NCBI GenBank assembly: GCA_050742255.1
Contig: JBOGHU010000020.1
Span: forward strand, 1 to 36,784
Length of the DNA: 36,784 nucleotides
Origin: JBOGHU01 sp050742255
GTDB lineage: Bacteria; Actinomycetota; Acidimicrobiia; Acidimicrobiales; CADCSY01
Reading direction: 5' to 3'
Below are positions 25,176 through 36,120 of the stretch, one piece after another. A program made the position numbers and the translations under genes. The first letter of the stretch is position 1; every line of letters begins with the position of its first letter. The notes beneath the pieces are model-generated. The model was given only the letters and a program-made list of their open reading frames with translations. It had not been told where the DNA came from and ran no database searches.

Positions 25176-27701
25176 TCAGCCCCAGGTCACCAGGCCCATC
25201 TCCAGGGGCGTGACCAGGTCGGGGTGGGCCGGCACCACCCGCAGGGTGAACCCGTAGCGGCCAGGCCGGTCGCACGCGAAGCTCCCCCGGTAGCGGAGGC
25301 GGACGCCGTCGACGCCGGCGCAGACCATGGGCACGGCGGTGGGCCGGTCCAGCTCCTCGTGCTGGCCCACGGGCCCGTGGAGGAGCTGGACGGCCACGTC
25401 CTCGTCGTCGAGGGCGCCCAGCGCCACCACCGCGTGGACCTCCCGCTCCTGGCCCAGGTCGGGGGCGGAGGGATCGGTCTCCACCCCGTCGATCCGCACC
25501 GAGGGCCAGGCCGCCGCCACCCTGGCCCTCCAGGCCGTCAACGCCCGGGCCCGCCGGTGGCCGGTCGCCGCCAGCTGGTCGGCCCGGGCCGCGGTGGGCT
25601 CGTACAGCTGGGCCACGTAGTCCCGGATCATCCGGCTGGCCGAGACACGGGGCCCGAGGGAGGCCAGCGAGGCCTTCACCCGGCGAACCCAGCGGCGGGG
25701 GACGGGTCCGTGGGTGCGCTCGTAGAACAGGGGCACCACGTGGTCCTCGAGCAGGGCGAACAGGCTGTCGGCCTCTAGCTGGTCCCGCCTGCCCAGGTCG
25801 TCGACGCCCTCCGCCGAGGAGATGGCCCAGCCGTTCTCGCCGTCGAAGCACTCGTCCCACCAGCCGTCGCGGACCGAGCAGTTGAGGGCCCCGTTGAGCG
25901 CCGCCTTCATCCCACTGGTCCCGCACGCCTCCAGCGGCCGCCGGGGGGTGTTCAGCCACACGTCGGCGCCCCGGTAGAGGGCCCGGGCCACGGCCAGGTC
26001 GTAGTCGTCGAGGAAGACCAGCCGGTGGCGGATCGCGGGGTCGGCGGAGAAGGCGACGATCTGGCGGATCATCTCCTTGCCCTGGTCGTCGGCGGGGTGG
26101 GCCTTGCCGGCGAAGACCAGCTGCACCGGACGGTCGCCGTCGGTGAGCAGGGCCCGCAGGCGCTCGGGCTGGGAGAGCAGGAGGGTGGCCCGCTTGTAGG
26201 TGGCGAACCGGCGGGCGAAGCCGATGGTCAGGGCCTTGGGGTCGAGCACCTGGTCACACCAGGCGGTGTCGGACGAGCCGGCACCCCGGTCGGCCAGAGA
26301 GCCTCGCAGGTGACGTCGGACCAGGGTGACCAGCCGCTCCCGTCCCTGCTCGAGCACCCGCCACAGCTCGTCGTCGCCGACGTCGGCGATGCGGGCCCAC
26401 CGCTCGGCGCCGGCCTGGTGCCAGCCGGGGAGCACGTAGCGGGTCAGCAGGTCGTCCATCTCCGGCATCACCCAGGTGTGGGGGTGGACCCCGTTGGTCA
26501 CGGCCTGGATGGGTACCTCGTGGGTGGGCGCGCCCGGCCACAGGGAGGCGAAGAGCCGGCGGCTCACGTCGCCGTGGAGGGCGGAGACGGCGTTGGCGCG
26601 CCCGGCCAGGCGCAGGCCCATGACCGCCATGTTGAAGGGGGCGTCGGCGGGCTCGCCCGGCTCGTGGCCCAGGGCCATGAGCTGGTCGACGGTGACCCCG
26701 CACGCCACCGCCCACGACCCGAAGTAGCGCTCCATCAGGGTACGGGGGAAGCGGTCGATGCCGGCGGGGACGGGCGTGTGGGTCGTGAAGACGGTGGAGG
26801 ACCGGGTGGCCTCGATGGCGTCGGCGAAGCCCAGCCCACCGCCGACCACCAGGCTGCCGATCCGCTCCAGGCCGAGGAAGCCGGCGTGGCCCTCGTTGGT
26901 GTGGAAGACCTGGGGCCGGTGGCCCACCGCCTCCAGGGCCCGGACACCGCCCATCCCGAGCAGGATCTCCTGGCGGAGGCGGTGCTCCACGTCCCCGCCG
27001 TAGAGCCGGTCGGTCACCGCCCGCAGCCCGGCGGCGTTCTCCTCCACGTCGGCGTCGAGGAGGTACAGGGTCACCCGGCCCACCTGGGCCTGCCACAGCC
27101 GGGCCCACAGGGTGGCACCGTCGAGGTCCACGCCCACCCGGACGTCGTCGACGGGGCGCACCGCCATGGCGAAGGGGTCCAGGCTGGGGTACCGCTCCTG
27201 CTGCCACCCGTCGCTGTTGAGGGTCTGGCGGAAGTAGCCGTGCCGGTAGAACAGGCCCACCCCCACCAGGGGGATCCCGAGGTCGCTGGCCGCCTTCAGG
27301 TGGTCGCCGGCCAGCACCCCCAGGCCACCGGAGTACTGGGGCAGGGCCTCGGCGATGCCGAACTCGGGCGAGAAGTAGGCGACCGACCGCAGCGGGCTGC
27401 CCGGCCGCTCCTGGAACCAGAGCGCCCCCTCCAGGTGGCTTCGGAGCGCTTGGTGGACCTCCCCGAGGAACGTCCGGAAGGCGGGGTCGGCGGCCAGCTC
27501 GTCCAGGCGGGACCGGCTCACCGACCCCAGCAGCTGCACCGGGTCGTGGCGGCTCGCCTCCCAGGCCCGGGCGTCGACCCAGCGGAACAGGTTCCGGGTG
27601 CGCTCGTCCCACGACCAGCGCAGGTTGGTGGCCAGCTCCTCCAGGGCGGTGAGGGACTCCGGCAGGCGGGGGCGGACGGTGAAGCTTCGCAGGGCCTGCA
27701 C
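25176..27701 (-). CDS. glgP: Alpha-glucan phosphorylase
   Basis: 841 residues. Releases glucose-1-phosphate from glycogen-like alpha-1,4-glucan. It belongs to the shorter, actinobacterial/thermophile-type phosphorylases: an N-terminal DUF3417-like segment (PESLTALEELATNLRWSWDERTRNLF), the conserved YFSPEFGIAEALPQYSGGLGVLAGDH, QVFHTNEGHAGF, and the PLP lysine Lys599 in EACGTSGMKAALNGAL, with RFATYKRA for phosphate/PLP binding. The GTG start at 27701 (MQALRSFTVRPRLP) is where family similarity begins. It is divergent from the glgE operon over 106 bp, so degradation and synthesis may be controlled from one region. Intact. Confidence 0.94.
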   Translation of the reverse strand: MQALRSFTVRPRLPESLTALEELATNLRWSWDERTRNLFRWVDARAWEASRHDPVQLLGSVSRSRLDELAADPAFRTFLGEVHQALRSHLEGALWFQERPGSPLRSVAYFSPEFGIAEALPQYSGGLGVLAGDHLKAASDLGIPLVGVGLFYRHGYFRQTLNSDGWQQERYPSLDPFAMAVRPVDDVRVGVDLDGATLWARLWQAQVGRVTLYLLDADVEENAAGLRAVTDRLYGGDVEHRLRQEILLGMGGVRALEAVGHRPQVFHTNEGHAGFLGLERIGSLVVGGGLGFADAIEATRSSTVFTTHTPVPAGIDRFPRTLMERYFGSWAVACGVTVDQLMALGHEPGEPADAPFNMAVMGLRLAGRANAVSALHGDVSRRLFASLWPGAPTHEVPIQAVTNGVHPHTWVMPEMDDLLTRYVLPGWHQAGAERWARIADVGDDELWRVLEQGRERLVTLVRRHLRGSLADRGAGSSDTAWCDQVLDPKALTIGFARRFATYKRATLLLSQPERLRALLTDGDRPVQLVFAGKAHPADDQGKEMIRQIVAFSADPAIRHRLVFLDDYDLAVARALYRGADVWLNTPRRPLEACGTSGMKAALNGALNCSVRDGWWDECFDGENGWAISSAEGVDDLGRRDQLEADSLFALLEDHVVPLFYERTHGPVPRRWVRRVKASLASLGPRVSASRMIRDYVAQLYEPTAARADQLAATGHRRARALTAWRARVAAAWPSVRIDGVETDPSAPDLGQEREVHAVVALGALDDEDVAVQLLHGPVGQHEELDRPTAVPMVCAGVDGVRLRYRGSFACDRPGRYGFTLRVVPAHPDLVTPLEMGLVTWG

Positions 27702-27807
27702 GGCCGCTCAACCTAGAGGGGCGGGCCGGCGGTGAGCGAGCTGCGAGCGTGCGGGGCCGGTAGGGCGCCGGTTTGCCGGCGATGGCCGGCCTGGTAGACG
27801 TGTAGGG

Positions 27808-29745
27808 GTGCTGGGACGGATCGTCGTCGACGACGTCCGGCCTCGGACGCCCTCGGGCGCCTACCCGGCCAAGGCCGTCGTCGGCGAGGCCGTGAGGGTC
27901 TCGGCCGACATCTTCGCCGACGGGCACGACGTGCTGGCCGCCCGGGTGCGGGCCGGTCCCGCCGGGCGCCGGGGCTGGGTCGAGGTGGCCATGGACCACG
28001 TCGGGAACGACCGCTGGGAGTGCGTGGTCGTCCCCGCACAGGTCGGGACCCACCAGGTGGTGGTCGAGGCGTGGGTGGACCGCTTCGCCACCTGGCGTCG
28101 GGACGTGGCGGTCAAGGCCGGGGCCGGCCAGGACCTGGGCACCGACCTGGAGGAGGGGGGCAGGCTCCTCTCGGAGATGGCGCCGCTCTTGCCCGACGTC
28201 CCACGGTCGGTGGTGGCCGCCGCCGCCGGGGTGCTCGGGGACCCCTCGACCAGCGTGGAGAGCCGGCTCCGAGCCGGCCTCGACGATGCCCTGGCCGACG
28301 CCGTGGCCGGGACGCCCACCCCCGGTGGGATCACCGCGGGCGACCCGCTCGCCCTCTGGGTCGATCGCCGCCGGGCGCTGTTCGGCGCGTGGTACGAGCT
28401 CTTCCCCCGCTCCGAGGGCGGCCTGGCCGGCGCCGCCAAGCGGCTGGCGGCCATCGCCGACATGGGGTTCGACGTGGTGTACCTGCCCCCCATCCACCCC
28501 ATCGGTCGCACCGCCCGCAAGGGGCGGGACAACGCCGTGGGCTCGGGGCCGGACGACGTGGGGAGCCCGTGGGCCATCGGTGCCGCCGAGGGCGGCCACA
28601 CCGCCATCCACCCCGACCTGGGCACCGAGGCCGACTTCGACGCCTTCGTGGCCGAGACCGAGGCGTTGGGCATGGAGGTGGCCCTCGACTACGCCCTCCA
28701 GTGCTCACCCGACCACCCCTGGGTCGGCCAGCACCCAGAATGGTTCCACCACCGAGCCGACGGGACCATCAAGTACGCCGAGAACCCCCCGAAGAGGTAC
28801 CAGGACATCTACCCCGTCAACTTCTGGCCCCCGAGCGAGGCCGCTCGCGACGCCCTTTGGAGGGCGTGCAGGGCCATCCTCGATCACTGGGTCGACCGGG
28901 GGGTGCGCATCTTCCGGGTCGACAACCCCCACACCAAGCCCATGGCGTTCTGGGAGTGGCTCATCCCCACCGTCCAGTCGGACCACCCCGACGTGCTGTT
29001 CCTGGCCGAGGCGTTCACCCGGCCCAAGGTCATGGCCAAGCTGGCCGAGGTGGGGTTCAGCCAGTCCTACACCTACTTCACCTGGCGGACCACCAAGGCC
29101 GAGCTCACCACATACGTCACCGAGCTCAGTGCCGGGCCCAAGGCCGACTTCATGCGGCCCAACTTCTGGCCCAACACCCCCGACATCCTCTCCGGCCCTC
29201 TGAGGGACGGGCCGCCGGCGGCGTTCCGGCTGCGGCTGCTGCTGGCCGCCACCCTGGTGCCCTCCTACGGCATCTACAGCGGGTACGAGCTGTGCGAGAA
29301 CGAGCCCCAGAGCGACGCCAACGAGGAGTACCGCAACTCCGAGAAGTACGAGCTCAGAGCGCGTGACTGGAGCCGTCCCGACTCGCTGGCCCCCTTCATC
29401 CGCCGCCTCAACGAGATCCGCCGGGCCCACCCCGCCCTCCAGACCCTGCGGGGGACCGCCTTCCACCACAGCTCCAGGGCCGCCCTGCTGGTCTATTCCC
29501 GCGTCAGCGACGACGGCTCCGACGTGGTCCTGTGCGTGGTCAACCTCGACCCCCACCGCGTGCAGGAGGACACCCTCTGGGTCGACCTGGGGTCCCTGGG
29601 GCTGGAGTGGGACGCGCCCTACGAGGCCCACGACGAGCTGACGGGGGTCACCTACACCTGGCAGGGCGCCTACCCCTACGTGCGCCTGGACCCCGCCCAG
29701 CAGCCCGGCCACGTGCTGCACCTGCGCCCTGGCCCAGGCCGATGA
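27808..29745 (+). CDS. glgE: Alpha-1,4-glucan:maltose-1-phosphate maltosyltransferase
   Basis: 645 residues, normal for GlgE. Transfers maltosyl units from alpha-maltose-1-phosphate to the non-reducing end of an alpha-glucan. It has the N-terminal beta-sandwich (GRIVVDDVRPRTPSG), a long helical insertion, then a GH13_3 barrel: YLPPIHPIGRTARKG, catalytic nucleophile Asp372 (FRVDNPHTKP) and acid Glu401 (LAEAFTRP). The sequence PNFWPNTPDIL and the tail NEEYRNSEKYELR are GlgE-type. The GTG start at 27808 is preceded by AGGG. Its stop overlaps the treS start (ATGA). First gene of a four-gene operon. Confidence 0.96.
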   Translation: MLGRIVVDDVRPRTPSGAYPAKAVVGEAVRVSADIFADGHDVLAARVRAGPAGRRGWVEVAMDHVGNDRWECVVVPAQVGTHQVVVEAWVDRFATWRRDVAVKAGAGQDLGTDLEEGGRLLSEMAPLLPDVPRSVVAAAAGVLGDPSTSVESRLRAGLDDALADAVAGTPTPGGITAGDPLALWVDRRRALFGAWYELFPRSEGGLAGAAKRLAAIADMGFDVVYLPPIHPIGRTARKGRDNAVGSGPDDVGSPWAIGAAEGGHTAIHPDLGTEADFDAFVAETEALGMEVALDYALQCSPDHPWVGQHPEWFHHRADGTIKYAENPPKRYQDIYPVNFWPPSEAARDALWRACRAILDHWVDRGVRIFRVDNPHTKPMAFWEWLIPTVQSDHPDVLFLAEAFTRPKVMAKLAEVGFSQSYTYFTWRTTKAELTTYVTELSAGPKADFMRPNFWPNTPDILSGPLRDGPPAAFRLRLLLAATLVPSYGIYSGYELCENEPQSDANEEYRNSEKYELRARDWSRPDSLAPFIRRLNEIRRAHPALQTLRGTAFHHSSRAALLVYSRVSDDGSDVVLCVVNLDPHRVQEDTLWVDLGSLGLEWDAPYEAHDELTGVTYTWQGAYPYVRLDPAQQPGHVLHLRPGPGR

Positions 29746-31409
29746 TCCCGGCGGTGACCGTGCCCGAGGACCGCTGGTACCAGACGGCGGTCTTCTACGA
29801 GATCCTCGTGAGGGGGTTCTACGACTCCAACGGCGACGGCACCGGCGACCTGGCGGGCCTGACCGAGAGGCTCGACTACCTGGAGTGGCTGGGGGTCGAC
29901 TGCCTGTGGCTGCTGCCCTTCTACCAGTCGCCCCTGCGCGACGGCGGCTACGACATCTCCGACTTCTTCTCCCTGCTGCCCGAGTACGGCGACCTGGGCC
30001 AGGCCGCCGGGTTCCTCGAGCAGGCCCACCGCCGGGGCATCCGGGTCATCGCCGACCTGGTGATGAACCACACCAGCGACGCCCACCCCTGGTTCCAGCA
30101 GTCCCGCCAGGACCGCACCAACCCCAGGGCCGACTGGTACGTCTGGAACGACGACGACCAGCGCTGGCCCGAGGCGCGGGTGATCTTCACCGACAGCGAG
30201 ACGTCCAACTGGACCATGGACCCCCAGCGCCAGCAGTACTACTGGCACCGCTTCTTCCACTACCAGCCCGACCTGAACTACCGCAACGTCGAGGTGGCCG
30301 ACGGCATGCTCGACGTGGTGCGGTTCTGGCTCGACATCGGTCTCGACGGCTTCCGCCTCGACGCCGTCCCCTACCTGTTCGAGCGGGACGGGACCACCGG
30401 AGAGAACCTCCCCGAGACCCACGAGTACCTCCGGCGCCTGCGCAAGGAGGTCGACGCCGCCTTCCCCAACAGGGTGCTGCTGGCCGAGGCCAACCAGTGG
30501 CCCGCCGACGTGGTCGACTACTTCGGCAAGGGGGACGAGTGCCACATGTGCTTCCACTTCCCCCTGATGCCCCGCATGTACATGGCCCTGCGGCGGGAGC
30601 AGCGCTACCCCGTCAGCGAGATCATGGCCAACACGCCGGAGATCCCCGACGGCTGCCAGTGGGGGATCTTCCTGCGCAACCACGACGAGCTCACCCTGGA
30701 GATGGTGACCGACGAGGAGCGCGACTACATGTGGGCCGAGTACGCGGGCGATCCCCGCATGAAGGTGAACATGGGGATCCGCAGGCGGCTGGCCCCCCTG
30801 CTGGCCAACGACCGCCGGGTGGCGGAGCTGTTCCACGCCATGCTCTTCAGCCTCCCCGGCTCGCCGATCCTCTACTACGGCGACGAGATCGGGATGGGTG
30901 ACAACATCTACCTGGGCGATCGCGACGGGGTCCGGACCCCGATGCACTGGACGCCCGACCGCAACGCCGGCTTCTCCCGGGCCGACTTCGCCCAGCTGTA
31001 CCTGCCCCCCCTCATGGATCCCGTGTACGGGTACCAGGCGGTCAACGTCGAGGCCCAGACCCGCAACCAGAGCTCCCTCTTGCACTGGATCCGGCGCATG
31101 CTGGAGGTGCGCAGGCAGCACCCGGTGTTCGGCGTGGGCACCTTCGAGATCCTCAGCGCCGAGAACCCCTCGGTGCTGGCCTTCGCCCGGGAGCTCATCG
31201 ACGACGACACCGGGGACGGCGACGTGGTCATGTGCGTCTACAACCTCAGCCGCTTCGCCCAGCCCGTCGAGCTGCACCTGGGCCACTACGAGGGGATGGT
31301 CCCCCACGAGCTGGTGGGCCGGGTTCCGTTCCCGCCCATCGGGGAGCTGCCCTACCTGGTCACCCTGGGGCCGTACGGCTTCTACTGGTTCGCCCTGGAG
31401 GAGCCGTGA
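29742..31409 (+). CDS. treS: Trehalose synthase (maltose alpha-D-glucosyltransferase)
   Basis: 555 residues. Interconverts maltose and trehalose; in this operon it can feed maltose from trehalose to Mak. A GH13 barrel with all catalytic residues: nucleophile Asp207 (GFRLDAVPYLFE), acid/base Glu249 (LLAEANQWP) and Asp315 (FLRNHDELT). TreS-type features are the start WYQTAVFYEILVRGFYDSNGDG and DPVYGYQAVNVEAQ near the end of the barrel. No C-terminal maltokinase fusion is present; the kinase follows as a separate gene with a GTGA overlap. ATG 29742 overlaps the glgE stop. Confidence 0.96.
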   Translation: MIPAVTVPEDRWYQTAVFYEILVRGFYDSNGDGTGDLAGLTERLDYLEWLGVDCLWLLPFYQSPLRDGGYDISDFFSLLPEYGDLGQAAGFLEQAHRRGIRVIADLVMNHTSDAHPWFQQSRQDRTNPRADWYVWNDDDQRWPEARVIFTDSETSNWTMDPQRQQYYWHRFFHYQPDLNYRNVEVADGMLDVVRFWLDIGLDGFRLDAVPYLFERDGTTGENLPETHEYLRRLRKEVDAAFPNRVLLAEANQWPADVVDYFGKGDECHMCFHFPLMPRMYMALRREQRYPVSEIMANTPEIPDGCQWGIFLRNHDELTLEMVTDEERDYMWAEYAGDPRMKVNMGIRRRLAPLLANDRRVAELFHAMLFSLPGSPILYYGDEIGMGDNIYLGDRDGVRTPMHWTPDRNAGFSRADFAQLYLPPLMDPVYGYQAVNVEAQTRNQSSLLHWIRRMLEVRRQHPVFGVGTFEILSAENPSVLAFARELIDDDTGDGDVVMCVYNLSRFAQPVELHLGHYEGMVPHELVGRVPFPPIGELPYLVTLGPYGFYWFALEEP

Positions 31410-32739
31410 TCGACGCCGCCGCCATCACCTCCCTGCTGGCCGAGCACCTCCCCCACCAGCGCTGGTACGGCGGGGGCGACGGCGGCAGGGCCGACGTCGA
31501 GCTGGTCTCGGTGGAGGTTCTCCGGGAAGGCTGGCCCGCCCTGTGCCAGGTCCTGGTTCGGGCCGCGGTGGCCGGGGGCCGTGCCACCTACCAGGTCGTG
31601 GTGGGCCTGCGCCCGGGCCCTGACACCCGGGAGGCGTTCCTCGAGGGTCGACCCGAGGCCATCCTGGGAGAGGTCGGCACGTCCTTCGGACCAGCGCTGG
31701 CCTACGACGCCGCCCTGGATCCCGAGCTGGCCCTGTACCTGCTGGCCCACATCGCTCCCCAAGAGCAGGTGGAGCGGGTCCGTCCTCTGGGCGCCGACCA
31801 GTCCAACACCTCCCTCGTCTACGACGAGCGGCTCGTCCTGAAGCTGTACCGGCGGCTGGTCGAGGGCCCCAACCCCGACGTCGAGGTCACCCGGGCCCTG
31901 GCGGAGGCGGGGTTCACCAACGTGGCCGAGCTGGTGGCGGAGTGGCGGGGGCCCGACAGCGACTACGCGGTGGTCAACCAGTTCCTGGTGGGGGCGTCCG
32001 ACGGGTTCTCCCTGGCCGTCACCTCACTGCGCGACCTGTACGACCGCCGGTGCCCCCCCGAGGAGGCCGGCGGTGACTTCGGCCCCGAAGCCGGCCGGCT
32101 GGGCGCCATCACCGCGGGGATGCACCTGGCCCTGGCGGGGGCGTTCGGGGCCGTGCCCGGAGAGCCGGGAGCGTGGGCCGACGACATGGACGCCCACCTG
32201 GCCCGGGTGAGCCTCGGCCCCCTCGACCCGGCGGCGGTGCAGGCGGTGTACGGGCGGCTGCGGTCCACGGCCGACGCCGGCACGGCCATCCGGGTCCACG
32301 GCGACTTCCACCTGGGCCAGGTCGTCCGCACCGACGCGGGGTGGTACATCCTCGACTTCGAGGGCGAGCCCGACCGTCCCATCCACGAGCGGCGCAGCCC
32401 GTCGTCGCCCATGCGGGACGTGGCGGGGATGGCTCGGTCCTTCCACTACGCTGCCCAGGTGGGGCTGCGGGAGCAGGGTGGCGGGGTCGACGACGAGATC
32501 GCCGAGCTGGCGGTGGCGTGGGAGCGCCACAACACCACGGCCTTCGTCGAGGGCTACCTGGCCAAGGAGGGGATCGACGCCGTCCTGCCCGTGGCCGAGG
32601 CCGATCGGGAGCTGGTGCGGACGGCCTTCGAGCTCGACAAGGCGGTCTACGAGCTCGGCTACGAGTCCGCCCACCGCCCCGACTGGGCCACCATCCCCCT
32701 GGCTGCGGTAGAGCGCCTGTTGGAGGCGGCCCCGTCGGG

Positions 32740-32743
<4 letters not shown>
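31406..32743 (+). CDS. mak: Maltokinase
   Basis: 445 residues from GTG 31406, overlapping the treS stop. Phosphorylates maltose at C1 with ATP, giving the GlgE substrate. It has the N-terminal cap (LPHQRWYGGGDG), a hinge, and a C-lobe with the catalytic loop HGDFHLGQ (298-305, Asp300 as base) and the metal-binding DFEGEP, as in mycobacterial Mak/Pep2. RRSPSSPMRDVAGMARSFHYAA is family-typical. The C-terminus (ELGYESAHRPDWATIPLAAVERLL) is complete. It joins glgB by an ATGA overlap. Confidence 0.95.
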
Positions 32744-34929
<2,186 letters not shown>

Positions 34930-34992
34930 CCGCCGGGGTGGTCCGCCCGCAGTGCGGCGAGATCCCTGAGACGCCCCCACGTACGGGTGAAA

Positions 34993-35009
34993 GCAGGGGC
35001 CGGCCCTGC
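34993..35009 (+). terminator. Candidate hairpin after glgB
   Basis: GCAGGG (34993-34998) and CCCTGC (35004-35009) form a 6-bp stem with a 5-base loop, 64 bp after the glgB stop. There is no T-run. Position is the only support. Confidence 0.25.
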
Positions 35010-35018
35010 CGGGTCAGA

Positions 35019-35094
35019 CGCAATGGACCGGACGCCACGTTCCCGCTGAGTCGATCTGGACAGCCCCTACCGTCCCGACACTCGGTCCATTGCG
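35019..35094. repeat. Perfect 12-bp inverted repeat
   Basis: CGCAATGGACCG at 35019-35030 is repeated as its exact complement CGGTCCATTGCG at 35083-35094, with 52 bp between. It lies beside the decayed IS3-type transposase; TGGACCG could derive from an IS terminus, since IS3-family ends begin with TG and end with CA. The two arms are too close to bound the element. Confidence 0.55.
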
Positions 35095-35109
35095 ACGTGC
35101 GGGCACGAA

Positions 35110-35900
35110 GCAGATCGCGCGTACGTTCGGGGCGGCATGGCGCTGTTCCCCCCAGATCCGTGCCCGATCGCCGACCGTGGGGAGAGGCGGCGTGCGTTTA
35201 CCACCTCTCGACCCGTCGGAAGATGTCGAGGTCCGCCCCCGACCCCTGGCGTGGTACTGACGACCACCGGCCGCTCGACATGAGGGTGCTGAATAGCGAC
35301 GCCGCCGCGGCGTTGTCCGAGCAGATCCCGGCGCGGCTGTTGGTCAGGAAGCTCCAGCCTGCTCTGAGCTTGGTGAAAGTCGCCCCAGCCGCGTGCTCTC
35401 TGGGTCGATCACCGACCAGTCGAGATCGGGTCCGGGCGGGGGAGGCCGCCACCGGCGAGGCCGGGGCCATGCCGCCGCGGCCCGACACCCGTGTGTCGCC
35501 TCGGGGCGTTGCCTTGTCTCACCGGCCCTTTGGGTCCCCGGTTCGCCGAGGGACGCCTGCGCTGGCGGGGGCGCGGTAGTCCCGTGGGCCGGCTCGAGGC
35601 GGCCCGGCACCGGCCGTCCTGTGGGGAACCCAGTGACCGATGCCACTTCACCGAGAAGGCAATTGCTCGTTTTGGGCAAGACACCTCCATCCGCAGCTTG
35701 GCGTTGTCCCGTCGAGCTGCCCACACGAGCAGCTCCTCGGTGCTCAAGCCCCTCGGCCCTCCCCGATCAATACGGTCTCGCTGCCCCGCGCTGCGTCATG
35801 GATGCCCAGATCGTGGGCCACCTCGGCAGTCGATCTACAAGATGTGAGGGTCAGTTCGATCACGTCTAGCTGGAGAGCTTTCTCGGAGATGCTGCGACGT
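35110..35900 (-). mobile_element. Decayed IS3-family insertion sequence (orfA and orfB remnants)
   Basis: On the minus strand, in changing frames, pieces of both IS3 transposase proteins follow in the right order. OrfA pieces are STAEVAHDLGI (about 35833 down), then RIDRG and GLSTEELLVWAARRDNAKLRME (35774-35685) and PKRAIAFSVK. OrfB pieces are NSRAGICSDNAAAASLFSTL (about 35345-35280), LDIFRRVERW and NARRLSPRSAIGH (about 35195-35155). The catalytic glutamate of the DDE triad, normally in DNAxAESFF, is alanine here. The stretch is far shorter than intact orfA+orfB and holds stops, so it is dead. G+C content is visibly lower than in the neighbours. Between glgB and the VPG-repeat gene nothing else coding was recognised. 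Confidence 0.7.
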
Positions 35901-36044
35901 GTCCGCCGGGCCCCATGGGAGCCATTGTCTCACCTCATCGGACGTGCCCGGTCTACGGAGGGGAAGATCCAATCAGGGCCCTGCCGATACCTCTACGAGG
36001 CGCTCTCAAAGATCGAATGAGATGACTCGACAGCTCTTAGGGGG

Positions 36045-36073
36045 TTTACGAAATCGTACATGTCGTCTATGCT
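36045..36073 (+). promoter_or_regulatory. Promoter of the VPG-repeat gene
   Basis: TTTACG (36045-36050) and TATGCT (36068-36073) are separated by exactly 17 bp; each matches the housekeeping sigma consensus at four of six positions. A leader of about 40 bases with GCGAGG as a ribosome-binding site precedes the ATG at 36121. Confidence 0.6.
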
Positions 36074-36120
36074 GCGGTTTGTCTACCTCTGTATCGACCC
36101 CCAAAGCGAGGTTCTCCGTC

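Noticed and set aside
35640..36020. Plus-strand 126-codon ORF as a gene.
   Set aside because: No recognisable pattern; the same DNA reads as IS3 orfA on the other strand.
34930..36120. tRNA or structured RNA gene in the gene-free interval.
   Set aside because: No cloverleaf, T-loop or CCA-like pattern could be found by eye; only short hairpins and the IS remnant were seen.
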